A DNA stretch of 5,101 bases, from assembly GCA_016735415.1 (NCBI GenBank), contig JAERRP010000877.1, forward strand, positions 1-5,101, given 5' to 3'. Source of the stretch: Desulfobacterales bacterium. GTDB taxonomy: Bacteria > Desulfobacterota > Desulfobacteria > Desulfobacterales > UBA5852. Shown here piece by piece: positions 1 to 4,777 of the stretch. Within the stretch, counting starts at the first letter, position 1, and each line of letters starts with the position of its first letter. Below the pieces are notes generated by a model. It was not told where the DNA came from. It did not search any database and was given only the letters and a program-made list of their open reading frames with translations. A program made the position numbers and the translations under genes.

Positions 1-1389
1 GGAACCACCCTGCACATGCTGATCACCGTGGTCGTGTTCGCCGGTGCCATTTTGGCCCTGGCCCGGGCCGGTTTCAGCCTGTTCGTTCCGCTCGATTTAA
101 AACTGGCCCTGCTGGTCGCCTTTGCCCTCAGTTTTTCCAGCACGGTCTTCGCCGTCAAGGTGCTGGAGGAGAAGGCCGAGATGGCCTCTTTCCACGGACG
201 GGTCGCCATCGGCATCCTGATCATGCAGGATGTTCTGGCCGTAATTTTTCTGACCGCTTCCACCGGCAAAATCCCCTCCCTCTGGGCCCTTGCCCTGATA
301 CCGCTTCTGTTCGTGCTGCGCCCGGTTATGGGGCAGTTGATGGCGAAAAGCGGCCACGGCGAACTGATGATTCTCTTCGGCCTTTTCCTTGCCCTGGTCG
401 TCGGCGCCGGCAGCTTCGAGCTGGTGGGGATGAAAGCCGATCTGGGCGCTCTGGTCATCGGTATCCTGGTCTCGAACCACCCCAAAGCGCATGAACTGGC
501 CAAGCATCTCATGGGTTTCAAGGACATGTTCCTGGTGGGCTTTTTTCTGAGTATCGGTCTAACCGCGCAGCCGTCATGGGAAACACTGGGCGTGGCTGCG
601 CTGCTGGCATTGGTCATGCCGTTCAAGGCCGCCCTGTTTTTTGTGCTGCTCACGCGCTTTAAGCTGCGGGCCCGAACCGCCACCCTGGCGTCGCTCAGCT
701 TGGCCAACTACAGTGAATTCGGGCTTATCGTGGCGGCCCTGGCAGCCGGCAACGGATGGATCGACAGCGCCTGGCTGGTCACCATCGCGATCGCCCTGTC
801 CCTTACCTTTATTGTGGCGGCGCCCCTTAACACTTACGCCCAGAAGATTTACAACCGCAACGCCTATCTGCTGAGGCGCTTCGAATCCCGCAAGCGCCAT
901 CCCGAAGATACCCCCATCGATCATGGCGACGCCAAAATTGCCGTCTTCGGCATGGGACGCATCGGCACCAGTACCTACGACGCCATGGTGGAACGCTGTG
1001 GCGACGTGGTCATCGGAATCGATTTCTCCCAGGAAACGGTAGCGCGGCACCGTCGTGCCGGTCGCAATGTCATCCTGGGCGACCCGACCGACCCCAATTT
1101 CTGGGAGCGGACGGAACCCGCCCAGAAGGACAAGGAAGACAGGGTCAAGCTGGCCATGCTGACCATGCCCAAGCACCCTGCCAACCTGGCGGCCGCCAGG
1201 TTCCTGCGCGAAATCGATTATGAAGGTCTGATCGTCACCACCGCCCATTACGAAGACGAAATCCCGGAACTTGAAAACGCCGGTGTCGACGGTGCTTTTG
1301 ATTTCCACGCCGAAGCCGGCATCGGCCTGGCCGAACGGGCCCATGAATATCTGGAAGAAAGTCTGATTCGAAAGCAGCGCGCAACGTAA
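1..1389 (+). CDS. KefB/KefC-type cation:proton antiporter with RCK domain (5' truncated by window edge)
   Basis: This is an inner-membrane monovalent cation (K+ or Na+)/H+ exchanger of the CPA2 family. The frame is open from base 1 (G-T-T-L-H-M-L...), so the ATG at 16 is probably internal and the true start lies upstream. About 462 residues are visible, against roughly 560-620 for full KefB/KefC, so the first membrane helices are missing. Up to about base 850 the protein is a run of hydrophobic helices. It includes the CPA2-like stretches SFSSTVFAVKVLEE (codons near 133-174) and GILIMQDVLAV (near 211-243). From about base 928 a soluble RCK/TrkA-N domain begins: the dinucleotide-binding loop GMGRIG is at 949-966, and the VIGID strand that ends in the ribose-binding Asp follows. 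No TrkA-C domain follows; the protein ends about 35 codons after the last RCK strand. It is convergent with the LysR gene, so it is probably not part of the phosphonate operon. The family is certain; the ion transported is not. Confidence 0.92.
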   Translation, partial: GTTLHMLITVVVFAGAILALARAGFSLFVPLDLKLALLVAFALSFSSTVFAVKVLEEKAEMASFHGRVAIGILIMQDVLAVIFLTASTGKIPSLWALALIPLLFVLRPVMGQLMAKSGHGELMILFGLFLALVVGAGSFELVGMKADLGALVIGILVSNHPKAHELAKHLMGFKDMFLVGFFLSIGLTAQPSWETLGVAALLALVMPFKAALFFVLLTRFKLRARTATLASLSLANYSEFGLIVAALAAGNGWIDSAWLVTIAIALSLTFIVAAPLNTYAQKIYNRNAYLLRRFESRKRHPEDTPIDHGDAKIAVFGMGRIGTSTYDAMVERCGDVVIGIDFSQETVARHRRAGRNVILGDPTDPNFWERTEPAQKDKEDRVKLAMLTMPKHPANLAAARFLREIDYEGLIVTTAHYEDEIPELENAGVDGAFDFHAEAGIGLAERAHEYLEESLIRKQRAT

Positions 1390-1424
1390 GGGCCACGGGA
1401 ATGATATAGACCCAATTTATTGAT

Positions 1425-1461
1425 CATCGGCCCGTAGTGGGGCGGTATTCCCTCGCCGATG
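1425..1461. terminator. Inverted repeat between convergent genes, possible weak terminator
   Basis: CATCGGC at 1425-1431 is the exact reverse complement of GCCGATG at 1455-1461, with a 23-base loop, and the pairing extends by one A-T and two G-T pairs. It starts 36 bases after the antiporter stop. No clean T run follows on the plus strand. On the minus strand an A/T-rich stretch (ATCAATAAATT) follows. It could serve as a terminator for the antiporter, or for the lost minus-strand gene whose tail lies at 1471. The long loop makes this weak. Confidence 0.25.
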
Positions 1462-1470
1462 GTTCAGGCG

Positions 1471-1569
1471 CTATCGACGACTTTTGCGCAGGCGCGCTAT
1501 GGCCGAAAGGCTTATCAGTCCGATGCCGAGAAGCACCATAGCAAAGGATTCGGAAAATGGATGTCTCCG
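1471..1569 (-). pseudogene. Orphan 3' fragment with a PEP-CTERM-like sorting tail
   Basis: On the minus strand, 32 codons lie between an in-frame TAA (1572-1570) and a TAG (1473-1471). They read R-R-H-PFSESFAM, then a hydrophobic segment VLLGIGLISLSAIA, then a basic end RLRKSRR just before the stop. This order (short Pro/Glu/Ser motif, glycine-containing membrane helix of the LLLGIGL type, Arg/Lys cluster, stop) is the architecture of PEP-CTERM signals, which exosortase (EpsH/XrtA-type) recognises on exported proteins. The motif is not a perfect V-P-E-P. No N-terminal domain or plausible start is present: the frame closes at 1572, only 19 bases from the LysR stop. The simplest reading is the tail of a gene whose body was lost or displaced, for example when the LysR/phosphonate cluster was inserted. 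Chance similarity in a 32-codon frame cannot be ruled out. Confidence 0.5.
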
Positions 1570-1583
1570 TTAGTCCAGAGTTC

Positions 1584-1606
1584 GCCGCCGTTATACGACC
1601 GGCGGC
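1584..1606. repeat. Perfect 7-bp inverted repeat over the LysR stop codon
   Basis: GCCGCCG (1584-1590) and CGGCGGC (1600-1606) are perfect reverse complements with a 9-base loop that contains the LysR TAA stop (complement of 1591-1593). The RNA hairpin would be very GC-rich and stable, but neither strand has a T run after it, so it is not a standard intrinsic terminator. It may protect the 3' end of the lysR mRNA or assist termination of transcripts arriving from either side. Confidence 0.4.
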
Positions 1607-2493
1607 TTCCCACCAATCGAACAATAACTTAAAAAGGCACTCAAGAGCGCACTTTGGTGTCTTTTCTGGTGAACCAGAAAATAATAATCGCGGCGCAGGT
1701 CGAGATAAGGCGTGGGCAGTATCTTCAAAAGGCCGGCTTCAACTTCTCGCTTCACGGCCATGCGGGAAAGGCAGCTGAGCGCCTTGCCGTGTTCAACCGA
1801 CCTTTTGATGGATTCGAGGTTGTCGAATTCCATGATGATCCTGAGTGGTCTGGTCCCGGCCGGCAAAGCATTATGAAACACTTCCAGCGTCCCGGAACCT
1901 TCCTCTCTTAAAATCCACTGACTTCCAGCCAGGTCGGCCGTCGTGACCCGGGGCTTCCGGGCCAGAGGATGGGATGCCGCCGCAAACACGCACAATTCGT
2001 CCGTAAGCCAGGGCCTGCTCGCCACATCGGGCTTGCTGCATTGTCCGGCGATCACGCCGATATCAATCGAGAAATCTTCAATCTGGGCAATGATTCCGAC
2101 CTTGTTGCGGCAGACGACGTCCATCTTCACATGGGGGTAGACAGCCACAAATTCGGAAAGAGTGTCCGGCATGACGTAGTTGGCCAGGGTCAGGCTGGCG
2201 CCCAGGCGCAGGGTACCGCTGACCTGGTTTTTTCCAGCGCCAAACATCTGGCCGAGATCACGGGCATTCGCCAGCAACAGCCGGGCCATCGGCAGGAGGG
2301 CCCGTCCCCTTTCATTGAGCACCATTCGCTTTTTCCAACGATCGAACAGCTGCGAACCGAGATGGGTTTCCAACTCCGCGATCGCCGAACTAACCGCCGG
2401 CTGAGATTTGCTGAGGGCGCGCGATGCCGCCATGGTGCTGCCACGGGTGACCACGGCAACGAAAACCTGCAGCTGTTTCAGGGTAAAATCCAT
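1591..2493 (-). CDS. LysR-family transcriptional regulator (YeiE-like), probable regulator of the divergent phosphonate operon
   Basis: This is a cytoplasmic DNA-binding regulator of 300 residues, the usual LysR length. The N-terminal winged helix-turn-helix covers about residues 1-60; its hallmark stretch is GSTMAASRALSKSQPAVSSA followed by ELETHLGSQLFDR. A linker helix follows, and the two-lobed effector domain runs from about residue 88 to 292. The effector domain carries WILREEGSGT and a C-terminal GKALSCLSR segment, both closely resembling E. coli YeiE as I remember it. I chose the ATG at 2493 because GGAGA lies 7 bases upstream of it; the ATG at 2499 would have the same motif directly against it. 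The gene is divergent from the ABC operon across about 200 bases that contain LysR-type palindromes, so it probably controls that operon and itself. Phosphonoacetate hydrolase of Pseudomonas is also controlled by a LysR protein (PhnR). The ligand cannot be read from sequence. Confidence 0.93.
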   Translation of the reverse strand: MDFTLKQLQVFVAVVTRGSTMAASRALSKSQPAVSSAIAELETHLGSQLFDRWKKRMVLNERGRALLPMARLLLANARDLGQMFGAGKNQVSGTLRLGASLTLANYVMPDTLSEFVAVYPHVKMDVVCRNKVGIIAQIEDFSIDIGVIAGQCSKPDVASRPWLTDELCVFAAASHPLARKPRVTTADLAGSQWILREEGSGTLEVFHNALPAGTRPLRIIMEFDNLESIKRSVEHGKALSCLSRMAVKREVEAGLLKILPTPYLDLRRDYYFLVHQKRHQSALLSAFLSYCSIGGKPPVV

Positions 2494-2520
2494 AACCATC
2501 TCTCCACACTATATAAATTT

Positions 2521-2541
2521 TTCTTATGAACTTTATAAAAA
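2521..2541. promoter_or_regulatory. AT-rich T-N11-A palindrome, candidate LysR binding site
   Basis: TTAT (2524-2527) and ATAA (2535-2538) flank a 7-base centre, and two further T-A pairs at 2521-2522/2540-2541 extend the symmetry around one mismatch. T2525 and A2537 give the T-N11-A spacing typical of LysR boxes. The site lies 28-48 bases upstream of the lysR ATG at 2493, where binding would overlap the lysR promoter and allow autorepression. The surrounding run (about 2510-2580) is markedly AT-rich compared with the flanking genes, as expected of a promoter region. I could not settle a convincing -35/-10 pair for either direction. Confidence 0.4.
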
Positions 2542-2562
2542 TAAATCAGTTAAACAAATATG

Positions 2563-2579
2563 AAGCTAACGTTAAGCTT
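2563..2579. promoter_or_regulatory. Inverted repeat AAGCT-N7-AGCTT in the divergent control region
   Basis: AAGCT at 2563-2567 is mirrored by AGCTT at 2575-2579. The 8-base palindrome TAACGTTA (2567-2574) is nested inside and offset. It sits between the two T-N11-A elements and could be a further operator half-site region or part of the phn promoter. The call rests on symmetry alone. Confidence 0.25.
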
Positions 2580-2580
2580 A

Positions 2581-2593
2581 TGTTGGTACAACA
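2581..2593. promoter_or_regulatory. T-N11-A palindrome TGTTGGTACAACA, candidate LysR operator for the phn operon
   Basis: This is a perfect 5-bp inverted repeat (TGTTG, centre GTA, CAACA) with exact T-N11-A geometry, the classic LysR recognition format. Its centre is 56 bases from the centre of the AT-rich palindrome at 2521-2541, and it lies 100 bases upstream of the phnD-like start codon. A second direct copy of TGTTG lies at 2611-2615. It is the best single candidate for the regulatory binding site of the divergent LysR protein. Confidence 0.45.
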
Positions 2594-2620
2594 CGGACCC
2601 GGCAGTCTCCTGTTGAAACG

Positions 2621-2664
2621 GGCGGGAAACCATCCTGGTCTGGATGAGCCGGATCCCGCCTTTT
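2621..2664 (+). terminator. Leader hairpin with short T run ahead of phnD: possible attenuator
   Basis: GGCGGGA (2621-2627) pairs perfectly with TCCCGCC (2654-2660), and TTTT follows at once (2661-2664). Inside the outer stem a second stem forms from CATCC (2631-2635) and GGATG (2642-2646) with a 6-base loop. The structure therefore looks like a branched intrinsic terminator in the 5' untranslated leader, ending 28 bases before the phnD-like ATG. The T run is short (4), so termination may be weak or conditional. It could instead be the remnant terminator of something upstream, or a structure that stabilises the mRNA. Confidence 0.4.
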
Positions 2665-2680
2665 AAACCGATGCACGCAA

Positions 2681-2687
2681 AAGGAGG
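2681..2687 (+). promoter_or_regulatory. Consensus ribosome binding site of the phnD-like gene
   Basis: AAGGAGG is a full match to the Shine-Dalgarno consensus, with 5 or 6 bases to the ATG at 2693. It fixes the start and shows that translation initiation of the shortened binding protein is intact. Confidence 0.85.
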
Positions 2688-2692
2688 GTTCC

Positions 2693-3154
2693 ATGAAAGG
2701 CGTAAAAAATGGATTGATCGTTCTTCTTTCCCTGGCACTGTCGGTGATGGCGGTTCCCGCACAGAGCATGGCCGCGACATCCACCCTGCGACTGGCGGTA
2801 ACGGACATCGAGGGGCTGGAAATGATCCATCGTGAATTCGGGGCTTTCAAGGATCTGCTTTCGGACAAGCTGGGAATGGAACCGGGGGCGTTCAAGGTCA
2901 TCGCACGCGGACCGGATCTGCCCAACGACGTGCTGCTGGCCGCCCCGCACGTCGATCCGGCCACCGTGGCAAAGGTCAAAAAGGTTTTCACGCAGTATTC
3001 CGATGAACTGGTGCAGGCCATTCTGGAAGGCGATGACAACAAGAAATATAAGGGCATGAAGTTCATCCCCACGGTGAAGGATGCGGATTACAACTACGTG
3101 CGCGCCATGTACCGCACCATTGGCTACCCGAAGTTTGCCGCCTTCGTGGAGTAG
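2693..3154 (+). CDS. phnD: Phosphonate/phosphite ABC transporter binding protein with a large in-frame internal deletion
   Basis: PhnD-type proteins are periplasmic receptors that capture phosphonates, phosphite or related esters and deliver them to the membrane permease. This one has only 153 residues, while the family is normally about 285-340. Residues 1-27 form a Sec signal peptide (MKGVKNG, hydrophobic core, cleavage likely after S-M-A27). Residues 31-61 match the family N-terminus (LRLAVTDIEGL...FGAFKDLLSDKLG). From about residue 66 the sequence reads FKVIARGPDLPND, then ...VDPATVAKVKKVF...FIPTVKDADYNYVR, which is the family's C-terminal end. The middle, about 135-150 residues including the Ser/Thr-rich anion-binding loop and the second lobe, is absent, with the join near bases 2876-2900. 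The frame is preserved. The gene stands first in the operon, 7 bases before the ATPase. It is probably non-functional as a receptor, or an assembly artefact; the family assignment itself is secure. Confidence 0.82.
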   Translation: MKGVKNGLIVLLSLALSVMAVPAQSMAATSTLRLAVTDIEGLEMIHREFGAFKDLLSDKLGMEPGAFKVIARGPDLPNDVLLAAPHVDPATVAKVKKVFTQYSDELVQAILEGDDNKKYKGMKFIPTVKDADYNYVRAMYRTIGYPKFAAFVE

Positions 3155-3161
3155 GTGTCCG

Positions 3162-3953
3162 ATGCTTGTAAATCCACACGATGTAAGCGCAGAGGCGCCT
3201 AAGACTGAAGTAGACATTCGCTTGAGCGTCGCCGCGCTCTGCAAATCCTATGAGGGGCGCGGGTCGGTGCTCCGGGACGTGTCGTTTCAGGTTCTGCGGG
3301 GGACGGCGGTGGCGCTCATCGGCGGCAACGGCAGCGGCAAGTCAACCCTGCTGCGCTGCTGTCTGCGGCTGATCGAACCCGACCGGGGCGAGATTGTCTT
3401 CCTGCGGCGGAAGATTTGCACCCTGAACAAGGCGCAGCTGCGGCGGTTGCGCTCCCGCGTCGGTCTGGTCTTCCAGCGCCACAACCTCGTCCCGCGGCTG
3501 TCGGTGCTCACCAACGTCATCCACGGGGCCATGGGCCGGGCGGGCGGTGTACGCACCTGGTGGCAGAGCCTGGCTCCGAAAGACCTGCGGGCGGAGGCCA
3601 TGGCCTGCCTGGAAAAAGTTGGGCTCCCGCACCTTGCTTCCAGCCGGGCCGATCAGCTCTCGGGGGGTGAATCGCAACGGATCGCCATTGCCCGGGCCCT
3701 GATGCAGCGCCCCGATTTCATGATGGCCGACGAGCCGGTCGCCAGTCTCGATCCCAAAGTGGGCCGGGAGGTGATGGAACTGTTCGTCGATCTGATCCAG
3801 AGGGAAAACATTACCCTGTTCTATGTCTCTCATGATCTGGACCACGCCCTGCAGTATTCCGAACAGCTCATCGCACTGCGGAAGGGACGACTGGTCATGA
3901 ACGATCGGTCCGGCAATTTCACCAAAAGCGACCTGAATGAAATCTATCACTGA
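3162..3953 (+). CDS. phnC: Phosphonate-type ABC transporter ATP-binding protein
   Basis: This cytoplasmic ATPase subunit powers uptake through the adjacent permease. Its 263 residues carry every ABC motif in order: Walker A GGNGSGKST (54-62), Q-loop VFQRHN (Gln105), signature LSGGESQR (166-173), Walker B ending in MMADE (Glu191 is the catalytic base), D-loop SLD (195-197) and switch His224 in VSHD. The spacing of about 60 residues between Q-loop and signature, with a loop around residues 122-140, is typical of PhnC. The reading frame is open further upstream, inside phnD, but the ATG at 3162 is preferred. It follows the phnD stop by 7 bases, has GGAG (3148-3151) and AGGTG upstream, and the residues before it do not resemble the family. 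About 20 poorly conserved residues precede the first ABC strand. The 3' end overlaps the permease gene by 17 bases. No motif is damaged, in contrast to its upstream neighbour. Confidence 0.93.
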   Translation: MLVNPHDVSAEAPKTEVDIRLSVAALCKSYEGRGSVLRDVSFQVLRGTAVALIGGNGSGKSTLLRCCLRLIEPDRGEIVFLRRKICTLNKAQLRRLRSRVGLVFQRHNLVPRLSVLTNVIHGAMGRAGGVRTWWQSLAPKDLRAEAMACLEKVGLPHLASSRADQLSGGESQRIAIARALMQRPDFMMADEPVASLDPKVGREVMELFVDLIQRENITLFYVSHDLDHALQYSEQLIALRKGRLVMNDRSGNFTKSDLNEIYH

Positions 3954-4752
3954 AGGCCAACCCACGCAGCAGGCTGACCCTCCCCGCCGTTTCGAGCGGC
4001 CGCCGGTGTGGAAGTTCATGCTTTATCTGCTGGCGCTGGTTTTTTTCCTCTGGTCCCTGAAAGGCAGCGGTTTCTCCTTCACGGATCTCATGCGGGGTAT
4101 TCCCAACATGGTGCGCCTGATACGGGAGATGACCCCGCCGGACTTTAACCGCCTGGCGAGCATATCCAAAGCCCTCCTGCAGACCTTTCAGATGGGACTG
4201 GTGGGCGCGGTGATCGGTATCGGCATCAGCTTTTTCCTGGCGGTTCTGGCCTCGCGGCGCAATACTCCCCACCCGCTCCTCTACCATATGACCCGCTTTA
4301 TCATCGCCTTCTGCCGGTCTGTGCCGGACCTGGTCTGGGCGGTGATGTTCGTGGCTTCGGTGGGCCTCGGGGTGTTTGCCGGCACTCTGACCATCATCGT
4401 GGACACCATCGGATTCTGCGGCCGCTTCTTTGCCGAGGCCATAGAAGAAGTGGATCAGGGGCCCGAAGAGGCGCTCACGACCATTGGGGCCGATCGGCTG
4501 GATATCGTTCTGGCCGCGATCGTGCCGGCGGCCATGCCCTCCTTCGTCAACTCATCGTTGTTTGCCCTGGAAAAAGCAGTGCGTTCCTCGGTGGTGCTGG
4601 GCCTGGTGGGTGCCGGTGGTATCGGCATCGAACTCAAGGTGGCCATGGACATGTTTCAATACCAGGAGGCGGCCACCATTATTCTCTGCATCTTTTTGCT
4701 GGTCATCGTTGTGGAGCAGTTCAGCACCTATGCCGGCCGCAAGTTCATGTAG
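3937..4752 (+). CDS. phnE: Phosphonate-type ABC transporter permease
   Basis: This is the inner-membrane channel subunit of the transporter, 271 residues, normal for PhnE. A short basic/proline N-terminus (residues 1-26) precedes the first helix (27-41). Further helices lie around 80-105, 119-140, 143-160, 190-210 and 245-260. The RSVPDLVWA stretch (127-135) is characteristic of PhnE. The cytoplasmic EAA-type coupling loop reads EEALTTIGADRLDIV...P (177-197) with its invariant Gly184, the contact for the ATPase. GLVGAGGIGIEL (222-233) is another family hallmark. The ATG at 3937 overlaps the ATPase end by 17 bases and has a poor ribosome site, suggesting translational coupling. The next ATG, at 4018, would remove most of the N-terminal tail and start inside helix 1, so it is less likely. 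Only one permease gene is visible, so the channel would be a homodimer. Confidence 0.92.
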   Translation: MKSITEGQPTQQADPPRRFERPPVWKFMLYLLALVFFLWSLKGSGFSFTDLMRGIPNMVRLIREMTPPDFNRLASISKALLQTFQMGLVGAVIGIGISFFLAVLASRRNTPHPLLYHMTRFIIAFCRSVPDLVWAVMFVASVGLGVFAGTLTIIVDTIGFCGRFFAEAIEEVDQGPEEALTTIGADRLDIVLAAIVPAAMPSFVNSSLFALEKAVRSSVVLGLVGAGGIGIELKVAMDMFQYQEAATIILCIFLLVIVVEQFSTYAGRKFM

Positions 4753-4765
4753 TCCGAAAAAGCGT

Positions 4766-4772
4766 AAAGGAG
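4766..4772 (+). promoter_or_regulatory. Ribosome binding site of the PhnA-like hydrolase
   Basis: AAAGGAG lies 5 bases before the ATG at 4778 and only 2 bases before the ATG at 4775, so the second of the two adjacent ATG codons is the better start. The site lies in the short gap after the permease stop, which keeps the hydrolase in the same operon. Confidence 0.75.
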
Positions 4773-4777
4773 TTATG

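Noticed and set aside
574..1344. Long minus-strand open frame (256 codons) opposite the antiporter
   Set aside because: It is antisense to a clearly conserved gene, its composition (Gly, Gln, His and Asp rich, no domain) is typical of a GC-rich shadow frame, and it has no ribosome site.
1424..1624. Minus-strand 66-codon frame in the 1390-1590 gap
   Set aside because: It overlaps the LysR 3' end in another frame, has no ribosome site or domain, and runs across the PEP-CTERM-like tail in a different frame.
1969..2529. Plus-strand frame of 186 codons opposite the LysR gene
   Set aside because: It is the complement of a well-conserved LysR gene, rich in His, Gln and Arg, with no recognisable domain.
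2644..2835. Possible upstream reading frame starting in the phn leader hairpin
   Set aside because: No ribosome site precedes the ATG, which is buried in the hairpin stem, and most of the frame lies inside phnD out of frame.
3081..3161. Upstream extension of the ATPase reading frame into phnD
   Set aside because: The extra residues are Thr/Cys/Pro-rich shadow sequence from phnD; the ATG at 3162 has ribosome-site bases and the right spacing.
2663..3244. Overlapping minus-strand frames (193 and 164 codons) opposite the phnD-like gene
   Set aside because: They are shadows of the phnD/phnC coding strand. They would cross the operon leader and show no recognisable protein.
3342..4019. Minus-strand frame of 225 codons opposite the ATPase gene
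   Set aside because: The plus strand carries every ABC ATPase motif; the antisense product has no family features.
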